64,000 nt of DNA from Rickettsiales bacterium (GTDB taxonomy: Bacteria; Pseudomonadota; Alphaproteobacteria; Rickettsiales; JABCZZ01). Each line of letters starts with the position of its first letter. Within the stretch, counting starts at the first letter, position 1. Below the pieces are notes generated by a model. The model did not search any database. It was given only the letters and a program-made list of their open reading frames with translations, and was not told the DNA's origin. Shown one piece after another: positions 37,062 to 45,612 of this stretch. A program made the position numbers and the translations under genes. Location of the stretch: the NCBI GenBank assembly GCA_035765535.1, contig DASTXE010000003.1:514516-578515 (forward strand). Direction: 5' to 3'.

Positions 37062-37870
37062 ATACAGATGAATTTGAATTCATAAGCCAATTGCTGAAAA
37101 AACGTTCCGGCCTTGCGCTCACGGCGGATAAGACGTATCTGCTGGAAAGCCGCCTGTTGCCGATTGCGCGCACTTTCAAAATCGAAACCCTTCCTGAATT
37201 CGTGCGGTTCATACGGTCGAAACCGGATGAAAAAGTCATTGCTCAGGTCGTAGATGCCATGACGACGAATGAATCCATGTTCTTCCGCGACCAGAAACCG
37301 TTCGACCAGTTCCGCCAGGTGATTCTACCGCGCCTGAAAGAGGTTAAAGGCGGCGGAAAGATACGCATCTGGAGTGCGGCATGCTCGAATGGCCAGGAGC
37401 CTTACACAATTGCGATGTGCCTGCTGGAAGAAGCAGTAAAGATGAGCGGCTTCACTTATGAAATCATTGCCACCGATATTTCGCCGCGTGTACTGGAGAA
37501 AGCGAAACAGGGAATTTATACGCAATTTGAAATCCAGCGCGGGCTGCCTATCCAGATGCTGCTGAAATACTTCAAGCAGCTGCCGGACAGTACGTGGCAG
37601 GCAAATGAAAACCTGCGCTCAATGGTGACCTTCCGCCAGCAAAACCTGCTGGAGGAAATCGGCATGCTCGGAAAGTTCGATATTATATTATGCCGCAACG
37701 TGCTGATTTATTTCGATGAGCCGACCAAGCGCGGTATTCTGGAAAAGATCAGCCGTATGCTTGAAAAGCACGGTGTGCTGTTGCTGGGCAGCACGGAAAC
37801 GATTCTCGGTATCAGCGATAAATATATAACGCTGGAGAACGAACGCGGCGTACACGTGCTAGCCGCTTGA
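37058..37870 (+). CDS. cheR: Chemoreceptor methyltransferase CheR
   Basis: A 270-residue SAM-dependent enzyme that methylates receptor glutamates. The N-terminal helical domain (FISQLLKKRSGLAL) is followed by the methyltransferase fold with IWSAACSNGQEPYTIAM (SAM site), ATDISPRVLEKAKQGIY and FDIILCRNVLIYFDEP. It is the last gene of the che operon; its 3' end overlaps a convergent receiver gene by 12 nt. The window contains no methyl-accepting receptor. Confidence 0.96.
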   Translation: MNTDEFEFISQLLKKRSGLALTADKTYLLESRLLPIARTFKIETLPEFVRFIRSKPDEKVIAQVVDAMTTNESMFFRDQKPFDQFRQVILPRLKEVKGGGKIRIWSAACSNGQEPYTIAMCLLEEAVKMSGFTYEIIATDISPRVLEKAKQGIYTQFEIQRGLPIQMLLKYFKQLPDSTWQANENLRSMVTFRQQNLLEEIGMLGKFDIILCRNVLIYFDEPTKRGILEKISRMLEKHGVLLLGSTETILGISDKYITLENERGVHVLAA

Positions 37871-38257
37871 TGCGTCCTTCTTTTCGGTATCTTCCAATAC
37901 AGTCACAATCGCGTCGCTGAGCTTCTGGAAATCTATAGGCTTGCTCACAAAAGCATTGGCGCGCCATTTGCGTATCTGCTCAAGATCGTCCTCACTCTGT
38001 GTGGAGGACACCATGACGACAGGAAGATTCGGATAACGCGATTTGCAATGGCCGAGAATGGAAATGCCGTCCATGGTCGGCATAAAGAGATCCAAAAGCA
38101 TCAGGTCGATATTGTCATGCTGTTGTTTGAGCAGATTGATAGCTTCATCCCCGCTATGGCAGACAATATAATGGAAGCCGAGTTTTTCGACCACAGAAGC
38201 AATCATCTGCCGGTCGAATTCCATATCTTCCACGATCATGATGGTTTTGGTATGCAT
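37859..38257 (-). CDS. Lone receiver-domain response regulator
   Basis: A 132-residue receiver with EDME, phospho-acceptor Asp56 in MLLDLFMPTMDG, Ser in MVSSTQ and Lys in FVSKPID, without an output domain. It is convergent with cheR and overlaps it by 12 nt. No ribosome binding site is visible; a perfect TATAAT ends 6 nt before the ATG, which suggests a leaderless message. It may act with the che proteins or the phosphorelay kinases. Confidence 0.88.
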   Translation of the reverse strand: MHTKTIMIVEDMEFDRQMIASVVEKLGFHYIVCHSGDEAINLLKQQHDNIDLMLLDLFMPTMDGISILGHCKSRYPNLPVVMVSSTQSEDDLEQIRKWRANAFVSKPIDFQKLSDAIVTVLEDTEKKDASSG

Positions 38258-38263
38258 GAAGCT

Positions 38264-38269
38264 ATTATA
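38264..38269 (-). promoter_or_regulatory. -10 element of a predicted leaderless mRNA
   Basis: A perfect TATAAT on the minus strand is followed by 6 nt and then the ATG at 38257, so the start point would coincide with the start codon. No clear -35 is seen. Confidence 0.5.
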
Positions 38270-38416
38270 ATGATTAATCCCGCAATTCTTGCATATTTAC
38301 AGCCGGTACGGCAAGCGGAATATGCTCCATCCGGCTCTCCTCCGTGTGGTATTGGAAGAGGAATTGCACCATAATCAGGCTTAACAGGGCACAGATTTTA
38401 TGTTATTCTGCGGAAT

Positions 38417-38953
38417 ATGCATGAATTTTCTCGCCGTAAGTTTATCCAAATGGGACTGTGTGTTGCTGTTACTGCCGCAGTGCCAGGCCTCGCATTCGCC
38501 GATAAAACCGACCGGAAACTGGCATTCTATAATATCCATACCGGTGAGTCTTTGAAAGTTACCTACCGTGAGAACGGGCAGTATGTCTCTTCCGCTCTGC
38601 AGGAGTTAAGGCATTTCCTGAGGGACTACCGCACGGGAGATATTCATACAATGGATACGGCGCTTTTCGAGCAGCTGTACCGCTTGCAGCAGCTGATGGA
38701 AACGCAAGGAGAGTTCCATGTGATTTCCGGTTATCGCTCGCCCAAAACCAATCATATGTTGCATGAGCATTCAAACGGCGTCGCAAACCACAGTCTGCAC
38801 ATGGAAGGAAAGGCAATCGATATTTGCCTGCCGGGAAAAGATCTGTCCTATTTGCATCAGGCGGCCCTGAGCATGCGTGCGGGAGGAGTGGGCTATTATC
38901 CTTCTACCGGTTTCGTGCATATCGACACAGGCCGCGTGCGGCACTGGGGATAA
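38417..38953 (+). CDS. Tat-exported murein endopeptidase (YcbK/MepK-like, DUF882)
   Basis: A 178-residue protein with a twin-arginine signal (SRRKFIQMG followed by a hydrophobic stretch, cleavage after AFA) and a DUF882/peptidase M15-type domain. Zn-binding and catalytic residues are visible in SGYRSPKTNHML, HSLHMEGKAIDICLP and GFVHIDTGRVRHWG. E. coli YcbK (MepK) is a Tat substrate that cleaves peptidoglycan cross-links, including 3-3 bonds. The next gene is an L,D-transpeptidase, which makes such bonds, a sensible pair. No strong ribosome binding site is seen. Confidence 0.9.
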   Translation: MHEFSRRKFIQMGLCVAVTAAVPGLAFADKTDRKLAFYNIHTGESLKVTYRENGQYVSSALQELRHFLRDYRTGDIHTMDTALFEQLYRLQQLMETQGEFHVISGYRSPKTNHMLHEHSNGVANHSLHMEGKAIDICLPGKDLSYLHQAALSMRAGGVGYYPSTGFVHIDTGRVRHWG

Positions 38954-38966
38954 TCTTTCTGCCTGT

Positions 38967-38980
38967 TTGACGGGAATCAA
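38967..38980 (+). promoter_or_regulatory. FNR/FixK-like box before L,D-transpeptidase
   Basis: TTGAC-GGGA-ATCAA matches the FNR/FixK consensus at nine of ten positions. Its centre is 41.5 bp before 39015, and TATCAT (39002-39007) is a fitting -10. The start point would be 1-2 nt before the ATG at 39016. Confidence 0.55.
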
Positions 38981-39015
38981 GCAGCAGGACCGATATATTA
39001 GTATCATGAGAGAAT

Positions 39016-39918
39016 ATGCAAAATTGTTTCTCGAGACTCATAAGAGGCTTGCTGGTATCTCTGTGCCTTAGTGCATCGCAGGCACAGGCTGCTTCCTACA
39101 CCATCAATGGGGATATGGCGGGAAGTGCCAGCCATTATACCGTGCAGCGCGGAGATAATCTTTATATTCTGGCGCGGCGCTTTGATGTGGGCATTGTGGC
39201 GTTGCTGGCCGCTAATCCCGGCGTGACGCCGAAAAATCTCAAAGCAGGGCAGACGCTGCTTCTGCCGACGGCCTATGTGCTGCCGCGCCCGCATAACGGT
39301 ATAGTATTGAACCTGCCGGAACTGCGTCTTTTCTATTTTGTCGATGAGCATACCGTGCTGACATTTCCGGTCAGCATAGGCCGCGAAGGCTGGAAAACAC
39401 CGCTCGGTGTGACGGAGATTGTGCTGAAGCGCAAAGATCCGGTCTGGATTCCGCCCGATTCCATCCGCGAGGAAGATCCTACCTTACCCGACAAAGTGCC
39501 CGCAGGACCGCATAATCCGCTCGGTCTCTATGCGATGAACTTAGGCTGGTCCGGATACAGGATCCATGGCACGAACGCTCCTTACAGCATTGGGAGGCGT
39601 GGAAGCCATGGCTGCATTCGCCTGTATCCTGAAGACATCGAAACCCTTTTTAAGGCGGTGGAAAAAGGCACCATGGTCACGGTTATCGATGCGCCGTATA
39701 AGATCGGCTGGCAGGACGATAAATTGTTTCTGGAGGTTTCGCCGACACAGGCGCAGGACGATGCGATCGGAATTTTCCACACACCGCGTCCGGAGAAATT
39801 CAAGGAACTGGAAGATGTCGTTCGTGCGCATGCAAACGGTGCGGCAATAAACTGGAAAGCAGTAGAGCAGGCTGCGGATGCACATAGTGGCGTACCGGTA
39901 GAAATCGGCAAGAAATAG
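39016..39918 (+). CDS. LysM-containing L,D-transpeptidase (YkuD family)
   Basis: A 300-residue periplasmic enzyme that forms peptidoglycan cross-links or attaches proteins. It has a signal peptide (cleavage after AQA), a LysM domain (HYTVQRGDNLYILARRF to about residue 95) and a YkuD catalytic domain with the His of YRIHGTN and the nucleophile Cys in RGSHGCIRL. The family includes ErfK/YbiS/YcfS. Gene order with the Tat endopeptidase suggests joint cell-wall remodelling. The leader is at most 1-2 nt if the FNR-linked promoter is real. It ends 4 nt from a convergent gene. Confidence 0.92.
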   Translation: MQNCFSRLIRGLLVSLCLSASQAQAASYTINGDMAGSASHYTVQRGDNLYILARRFDVGIVALLAANPGVTPKNLKAGQTLLLPTAYVLPRPHNGIVLNLPELRLFYFVDEHTVLTFPVSIGREGWKTPLGVTEIVLKRKDPVWIPPDSIREEDPTLPDKVPAGPHNPLGLYAMNLGWSGYRIHGTNAPYSIGRRGSHGCIRLYPEDIETLFKAVEKGTMVTVIDAPYKIGWQDDKLFLEVSPTQAQDDAIGIFHTPRPEKFKELEDVVRAHANGAAINWKAVEQAADAHSGVPVEIGKK

Positions 39919-39922
39919 CGGA

Positions 39923-40390
39923 TCAGGAACGTTTGTAAGTTCCTATCAGGGTAGCTTGCTCCAGCACATGCCCGCGCATGGCGGTTTCAAGTTGCGGTTT
40001 TGTGGCTTTGGCTGGAAGCTCAAGGATAGTATCCAATGCATAGAGTTTAAAAAAATAGCGGTGCTGGCCCACAGGCGGACACGGGCCGCCATACCCGGTG
40101 CGATGCCAGTCATTTATGCCTTCGCGCGTCCCGTCGGGCAATTGCTTTATGGCTTCCTGCAATCCGGTGCAGGACGGCGGAATATTATAGAGCACCCAGT
40201 GCACCCAGGTCATTTTCGGTGCGGCTGGGTCCGGCGCATCGGGATCGTCGACAATCAATGCAAAGCTGCGTGTCCCCCGCGGAACATTTGACCATATCAG
40301 CGGCGGTGATACATCTCCGCCATCGCATGTATAACGTTTAGGAACCGTTTCTTCATGATGGAATGCCGTGGACTGAAGCGTCAGTGTCAT
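39923..40390 (-). CDS. YbhB/YbcL-type phosphatidylethanolamine-binding-like protein
   Basis: A 155-residue single-domain PEBP-fold protein. Motifs: FHHEETVPKRYTCDGGDVSPPL at the N-terminus, SFALIVDDPDAPDP, TWVHWVLYNIP and GYGGPCPPVGQHRYFFKLYALD, which form the anion-binding pocket. Bacterial YbhB/YbcL members have no firm role. The start ATG has AGGAG about 7 nt upstream. It is convergent with the L,D-transpeptidase and lies downstream of an MscS channel gene in the same orientation (32 nt gap). Confidence 0.92.
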   Translation of the reverse strand: MTLTLQSTAFHHEETVPKRYTCDGGDVSPPLIWSNVPRGTRSFALIVDDPDAPDPAAPKMTWVHWVLYNIPPSCTGLQEAIKQLPDGTREGINDWHRTGYGGPCPPVGQHRYFFKLYALDTILELPAKATKPQLETAMRGHVLEQATLIGTYKRS

Positions 40391-40422
40391 ATGCGTAACT
40401 CCTGATGAAATGTAAAAATTTG

Positions 40423-41511
40423 TCAGGCGGAACGAAGTGCTGCCTCGGCCTGCGGAAGCGATTCGATCTGCAGCGCCTGCGTTGGGAAAGCAATTTTAGC
40501 GCCATGTTCTGTAATAATGCGATTGATCTCCAGCAATATTCCTTCTTTCAGCGCAAGGTAATCAGCCCAGGTCGTGCGCCGCGTGAAAGCGCTGACGATA
40601 ATGTCCACGGAATAGGCCGAGAATTTATCCAGATGCGCGACCATACCGGAAGTTTGATCGAGATGCGGATTGCCATGCAGCAGCTTGCGTATCGCTTCCG
40701 TGATCTGGGGAAGCTTGTCGATATCATTGTAACGCACACCGATCGTTTCTAATATGCGCCGGTGCGTCATGCGGCCGGGATTGGCGAGGATAAGATTGCC
40801 GAACATGGAGTTGGGAATGAAGACAAGCCTTGTGTCGGGTGTGCGGAGAGTGACTTTCCGCCAGCCGATATGTTCAACGTTCCCTTCAATATCTTTTTCC
40901 GGAAGAAGTACCCAGTCACCAATGGCAAACGGGCGGTCGAAATGCAGCATTAGCGCGCCGAAGAAATTAGCCAGCATGTCTTTGGCGGCAAGGCCCACCA
41001 CGATGCCGCCGACACCGCCAAATGCCAGCAATCCGCTGATGCTGATGCCAAGGTTGGGCAGGATGGATAAGGCCAGTGCAATGACGATAGCAATGGTAGC
41101 TGTCTTTTCCAGAACGTCGAGTGTAGCCATGCTCATATTGCTGCGATGTTCCGTGGCCAGCTTAAAGCCATGCCGCGTCAGACGCAGCATGAACCAGCCT
41201 ACAATCAGGATGCTCAGCGTCGGCTGGAGATTGAGCAGCGAACTGAGAATATGCACAGGGAAGCGGTCGTGCAGTATATTAAGCGCGATTGTAATTCCGC
41301 CCACCCAGATGAAAACGCGCAGCGGTGCGGAAAGCGCGGAAAAGATGGCGTATTTCCACGTGTCTCGGTGGGCATGCACGGTATTGCGCTTCCGGCGCAC
41401 GAGCCACTGCAGCACGATGCTGACAAGCAATGTCAGCAGTAGCGTTACTACGATTTGGATGCTCCATCCGCCGTCGCGTAAGAAATAATCCATTTTTTCG
41501 AATAAATTCAT
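40423..41511 (-). CDS. MscS-family mechanosensitive channel
   Basis: A 362-residue small-conductance mechanosensitive channel. It has four or five membrane helices in the first 170 residues; the pore helix LLAFGGVGGIVVGLAAKDMLANFFGAL leads into the beta domain (FDRPFAIGDWVLLPEKDIEGNVEHIGWRKVTLRTPDTRLVFIPNS) and a mixed C-terminal domain. It should open under membrane tension and release solutes on hypo-osmotic shock. Start 41511 is preferred over 41541 because AAGGAT lies 7 nt upstream. It is divergent from the amidotransferase-ligase cluster. Confidence 0.92.
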   Translation of the reverse strand: MNLFEKMDYFLRDGGWSIQIVVTLLLTLLVSIVLQWLVRRKRNTVHAHRDTWKYAIFSALSAPLRVFIWVGGITIALNILHDRFPVHILSSLLNLQPTLSILIVGWFMLRLTRHGFKLATEHRSNMSMATLDVLEKTATIAIVIALALSILPNLGISISGLLAFGGVGGIVVGLAAKDMLANFFGALMLHFDRPFAIGDWVLLPEKDIEGNVEHIGWRKVTLRTPDTRLVFIPNSMFGNLILANPGRMTHRRILETIGVRYNDIDKLPQITEAIRKLLHGNPHLDQTSGMVAHLDKFSAYSVDIIVSAFTRRTTWADYLALKEGILLEINRIITEHGAKIAFPTQALQIESLPQAEAALRSA

Positions 41512-41626
41512 GCGATCCTTATACAGCGCTTGATAAAACACACTTTACAAATATTTCCACTTCAAATTATACCTGTTGTCGGCCAGTTTCAACCTTACGG
41601 TTCAATTTCTTGAAAAGGAGGTTCCA

Positions 41627-42457
41627 TTGTGTAGGTGGATAGCGTATGCCGGCAAGCCTATTTATATTGATACGCTGGTAACGAGACCGGCTTACTCGCT
41701 GGTAGAGCAAAGTTTGAATTCGAAATTTTCTTTTCGTCCGGATGGCAGCATTCTGGCAACGAACGGTGACGGCTTCGGCTTGGGTTGGTACATGGACAGG
41801 GAAGAGCCGGGATTATTTAAAACGGCCGAGCCTGCCTGGGGAAATGAAAATATTAATGAACTCTGTTCGCAGATACGCGCGCGCATTTTTATGGCACATA
41901 TTCGTGCCGCATCCTCAGGTGCGATCCAGCGTACCAATGCCCACCCATTCAAGTATAAAAATTGGATTTTCCAGCATAATGGTTGTCTTGAAAGCTTTGA
42001 TGTGCTAAGAAGGGAGCTCCAATTCGACATTGCACCGGAGTTCTTTTCGTATCTAAAGGGAACAACGGATAGCGAAACCCTTTTCTTGCTTGCCCTCACT
42101 TACGGACTGCAGGATGATCCGAAAGCAGCGCTGGAAAAAGTGATCCTCAGGGTGCGGCGCGCATGCGATGAAAAACAAGTTCCCTACCGGCTGGTGATGT
42201 CTTGTGCACTCAGTGACGGTAAATCGCTTTATACGATACGCTATTCATCGCAAAAAATGGTGCATAGCCAGTACTACTCCACTCATGCGGATTGCATGAA
42301 GGAAATTAATGAAAACAGCGCTTCCGTCCCCCCCAGCAGCGTGGTGGTGGTGTCGGAACCGTTAGACCAGTCCATGGAGCATTGGAAAGAAATGCCGGTG
42401 GACACGTTCGCGACTATTCGTGACGGTAAAATAGGAATTGAGCAGCTTAAGCTCTGA
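41627..42457 (+). CDS. Class II glutamine amidotransferase (YafJ/EgtC-like), TTG start
   Basis: A 276-residue Ntn-type glutamine amidotransferase or gamma-glutamyl hydrolase. The start is TTG 41627: it gives Met-Cys-Arg-Trp, so Cys2 becomes the N-terminal nucleophile, and GGAGG lies 6 nt upstream; longer frames would bury the Cys. Other motifs are DGFGLGWY, MAHIRAAS, TNAHPFKYKNWIFQHNG (substrate Asn-Gly) and TDSETLFLLAL. Related proteins are YafJ, DUF3700-type and EgtC. It lacks a synthetase domain of its own. It is the first of three genes with AsnB-like and GCS2-type ligases; the glutamine- or glutamyl-cleaving role in that pathway is inference. Confidence 0.88.
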   Translation: MCRWIAYAGKPIYIDTLVTRPAYSLVEQSLNSKFSFRPDGSILATNGDGFGLGWYMDREEPGLFKTAEPAWGNENINELCSQIRARIFMAHIRAASSGAIQRTNAHPFKYKNWIFQHNGCLESFDVLRRELQFDIAPEFFSYLKGTTDSETLFLLALTYGLQDDPKAALEKVILRVRRACDEKQVPYRLVMSCALSDGKSLYTIRYSSQKMVHSQYYSTHADCMKEINENSASVPPSSVVVVSEPLDQSMEHWKEMPVDTFATIRDGKIGIEQLKL

Positions 42458-42561
42458 ATTAACGGAATACTGCTGGCATCCCGTCATGCAGAAAGCGGCG
42501 CCTTGCGCCATGGTTTTGTCTTGCCGTTCGTGGCAAGGCATTAATAAACTAAGGAGGTTTT

Positions 42562-44343
42562 ATGTGTGGAATTGCTGGATCATACCAGTTCAATAATCAG
42601 GGAGCAGCGCTCTATAATCTGGAGAATGCGAATCTGAAACAATGGCTGCGCGGGCCGGATGGTGGCGGTTTGTACCAGCTGGACGGGCTGGTGCTCGGCC
42701 ATCGCAGGCTTAAGATATTCGATCTTTCAGACCGTGCCGCCCAGCCGATGGTGGATCATGCGTTGGGGCTTGCGCTGGTCTTCAACGGCGCCATTTATAA
42801 TTTCAAGGAATTGCGCAAGGAGCTGGAAGCCAAAGGATATAGCTTCTATTCCGAAAGCGACACCGAGGTTCTGCTCAAAGCATATCATGCATGGGGCGCG
42901 GACTGCGTATCTCGCATCCATGGTATGTTCGCATTTGCGGTATGGGAACGCGAAACCGGCACGCTGGTGATTGCGCGTGACCGCATGGGTATCAAGCCGC
43001 TTTATTATGCCAATACGGCGGATGGATTCCGCTTTGCCTCAACGCTTCCGGCATTGCTGGAGTTTGAAGGGATCGATACCTCCATCGATAAGGCAGCTCT
43101 GCATTATTATCTGACATTCCACGCCGTGCCGGAGCCGCGCACGATTCTTTCCGGGGTGCGTAAGCTGAAGCCGGGATCGATTATGACGGTAAAATCTGAC
43201 GGCACTACGGAAGTAAAGCCCTATTGGAAACTGCAGGTAGATGAAAATCAGGCGAACGGATCGCTGGACGAAAGCCAGTGGCTGAAAGCGACGCATGATG
43301 CGCTGCTGCTTGCTACAGGTCGCCAGCTTGCTGCGGATGTTCCTGTCGGTGTGCTGCTTTCAGGAGGGCTGGATTCCTCGCTGCTGGTTGCGCTCGCGGC
43401 GCAGATGGGCGGCCACAAGATCGAAACCTTTTCCATCGGTTTTGAAGGTGCGAACGGCGAAGCAGGGGATGAGTTTATCTACTCGGATAAGGTAGTAGAG
43501 CATTTTGGAACCTCTCATCACAAAATGTATATCTCCAACAAACAGCTGACGCACTCGATGGCGCAGTGCGTTGCTTCCATGTCTGAGCCGATGACAAGCC
43601 ATGACAATATTGCGTTCTACCTGCTCTCGCAGGAAGTGGCCAAGCATGTGAAGGTGGTGCTTTCGGGGCAGGGCGCGGATGAAATGTTCGCGGGCTACCA
43701 CTGGTTTCACTCGATTGCGAACGACGCCACGACGCCGGAACAGTCCGGACGCACGATCCTGAATACGGTCGCGGATAACACCTACGAAGAATATCTGCAG
43801 CTTGTCCGGCCGGACTTCCGCACAGAGGATCATGCGGCCACCTTCCTCGAACAGATGTGCCGGGAGAATGCGACCGCAAACACGGTAGATAACCTTCTTG
43901 TCTATGAAGGCACGTTCGCTTTAACTAATGGCCCGCTGGAGCGTGTGGACAATATGACCATGGCGGCGAGCCTTGAGGCGCGTGTTCCGTTCCTGGATGA
44001 AGTGGTGGTCGAGGCAGCAATGAAAATGCCGTTGCGCTACAAAATGCCTGACGGCGGCAAATATATCCTCAAGCAATTGGGGCGCAAAATATTGCCGCGC
44101 GAAGTGGTCGACCGTCCGAAAGGCTATTTCCCGGTACCTGCATTACGTTATCCGCATGGTGCGACGCTCGAGTTTATCCGCGGCGTCCTGTCGGAGGAAA
44201 ACGTGCGCAGGCGCGGTATGTTTGAATACAAGGCCATTAATGAAATGCTGGAACATCCCTTAAATCATACGACGGCGCTCGGAGCATCCAAGCTCTGGCA
44301 GGTCGGTGTGCTTGAATACTGGTTGCAGCAACAGGGATTATAA
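42562..44343 (+). CDS. AsnB-like amidotransferase, N-acetylglutaminylglutamine amidotransferase type
   Basis: A 593-residue protein with an N-terminal glutaminase domain (MCGIAG with Cys2, RGPDGGG, NGAIYNFKELR) and a synthetase domain with the PP-loop SGGLDSS at residues 267-273. The patterns FHAVPEPRTILSGVRKL, MSEPMTSHDNIAFYLL, SGQGADEMFAGYHWF, RVDNMTMAASLEARVPFLD and RPKGYFPVPALRY match my recollection of the amidotransferase of the osmolyte N-acetylglutaminylglutamine amide (NAGGN) rather than plain asparagine synthetase. Its usual partner, an ATP-grasp/GNAT synthetase, is not adjacent; a GCS2 ligase is. AAGGAGG precedes ATG. Confidence 0.9.
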   Translation: MCGIAGSYQFNNQGAALYNLENANLKQWLRGPDGGGLYQLDGLVLGHRRLKIFDLSDRAAQPMVDHALGLALVFNGAIYNFKELRKELEAKGYSFYSESDTEVLLKAYHAWGADCVSRIHGMFAFAVWERETGTLVIARDRMGIKPLYYANTADGFRFASTLPALLEFEGIDTSIDKAALHYYLTFHAVPEPRTILSGVRKLKPGSIMTVKSDGTTEVKPYWKLQVDENQANGSLDESQWLKATHDALLLATGRQLAADVPVGVLLSGGLDSSLLVALAAQMGGHKIETFSIGFEGANGEAGDEFIYSDKVVEHFGTSHHKMYISNKQLTHSMAQCVASMSEPMTSHDNIAFYLLSQEVAKHVKVVLSGQGADEMFAGYHWFHSIANDATTPEQSGRTILNTVADNTYEEYLQLVRPDFRTEDHAATFLEQMCRENATANTVDNLLVYEGTFALTNGPLERVDNMTMAASLEARVPFLDEVVVEAAMKMPLRYKMPDGGKYILKQLGRKILPREVVDRPKGYFPVPALRYPHGATLEFIRGVLSEENVRRRGMFEYKAINEMLEHPLNHTTALGASKLWQVGVLEYWLQQQGL

Positions 44344-44365
44344 CAGGATTATAGGAGAAATGACG

Positions 44366-45577
44366 ATGGAGAACACAACACTTGCGGCAGGTATTAATCG
44401 AACATTGAAAAATGTCGCATCAAAGCTACCGCGTCCCCTTCGCCCTAAAAAGGACGAGATAGAGTTTGTAAGTAACGGGGTATTAACCCTGGGGGTGGAA
44501 ATAGAGCTTCAGTTGATTGACCCGCAAACCTGCAATCTTGCGCAGCGTGCGGAAGAGTTATTGAAAGCTTCTTCCCATTTGAAGAACGTGAAACCGGAAT
44601 TGCATCTGAGTACAGTCGAGATCAACACGGACATATGCGCGAATGTGCAGGATGTCGAAAGAGATCTCCGGGCGACCATGGACGGGCTGGACATCATTAC
44701 GGATCAGCTCGGTATCGAGCTTGCGGCGACAGCAGTACACCCTATTGCAAAATACTCAGACAGTATTATTTTCCCTAATGAGCGTTATCTGGATCTTATC
44801 GACCGCAATCAGTGGCTCACGCGTCGCCTGAATATTTTTGGAGTGCACGTCCATATCGGTATGCGCAGCGGAGACGAGTCGATTTACTTCAATAACTTCT
44901 TCATCAACTTTTTGCCGCATCTGCTGGCATTATCAGCAAGTTCGCCGTTCTGGCAAGGTGCGGATACAGGACTTTCTTCCTGCCGCGCAACCGCTTATGA
45001 AGCGCTGCCTACAGCCGGGCAGCCTTATCCGGTGCGTAACTGGAAGGACTTTGAGAATTTATATGAGACGCTTAAGAAATGCGGCTCGATCAAACAGCTT
45101 AAAGACCTGTGGTGGGATCTGCGCCCGAGTCCCGGCTACGGTACGCTTGAATTGCGCATCAGCGACGGCTGCTCCACACTGTATGAGACATTGGCCATCG
45201 TTGCATTCATCCATTCACTCGCTCACTGGTTTGCGGATCATGGCAGCTGGTACGAGTTCGGGCACTATCCGCCGGTCTGGATTTTGCGCGAGAATAAATG
45301 GCGTGCCATGCGCCACGGCCTGGATGCGGAGCTGGTGATGAATATCGACGGCAAGACCAGACCCATGCGTGAGGATATAAGGGAATGGGTGGAGAAATTG
45401 AAACCTTATGCAAAAAAGCTCGGCTATCAGGAATATCTTGCTGATCTGCTGATGCTGGTAGAGCGTGGCCCGAGTGCCGACCGTCAGCGCGCTGTGTTCA
45501 AACAGACAGGAAAGCTGGAGGATGTTGTGAAGCTCAATGTCCGTGAATACCGCAACCGCAAACCGGAATGGGCGTAA
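44366..45577 (+). CDS. GCS2-family carboxylate-amine ligase
   Basis: A 403-residue ATP-dependent ligase of the YbdK/EgtA glutamate-cysteine-ligase-2 family. Motifs: TLGVEIELQLID (metal and glutamate site), ELHLSTVEINTDIC, FGVHVHIGM and YGTLELRISDGCSTL. The family joins the gamma-carboxylate of glutamate to an amine. Start 44366 is chosen: AGGAG is 8 nt upstream, whereas ATG 44360 would be too close. It lies 22 nt after the AsnB-like gene and ends at a strong terminator, so the three genes form one unit. The acceptor amine is unknown. Confidence 0.9.
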   Translation: MENTTLAAGINRTLKNVASKLPRPLRPKKDEIEFVSNGVLTLGVEIELQLIDPQTCNLAQRAEELLKASSHLKNVKPELHLSTVEINTDICANVQDVERDLRATMDGLDIITDQLGIELAATAVHPIAKYSDSIIFPNERYLDLIDRNQWLTRRLNIFGVHVHIGMRSGDESIYFNNFFINFLPHLLALSASSPFWQGADTGLSSCRATAYEALPTAGQPYPVRNWKDFENLYETLKKCGSIKQLKDLWWDLRPSPGYGTLELRISDGCSTLYETLAIVAFIHSLAHWFADHGSWYEFGHYPPVWILRENKWRAMRHGLDAELVMNIDGKTRPMREDIREWVEKLKPYAKKLGYQEYLADLLMLVERGPSADRQRAVFKQTGKLEDVVKLNVREYRNRKPEWA

Positions 45578-45586
45578 TACGTGAAG

Positions 45587-45612
45587 ATGGGGGCTCAGGC
45601 CCCCATTTTTTT
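45587..45612 (+). terminator. Rho-independent terminator of the ligase operon
   Basis: An 8-bp stem ATGGGGGC / GCCCCCAT with loop TCAG runs into seven Ts. It is the clearest intrinsic terminator in the window and marks the end of the amidotransferase-ligase unit. Confidence 0.93.

Noticed and set aside
41627..45577. Ergothioneine biosynthesis locus (EgtA/EgtC-like)
   Set aside because: No EgtB or EgtD homologue is present, and the AsnB-like protein has no place in that pathway.
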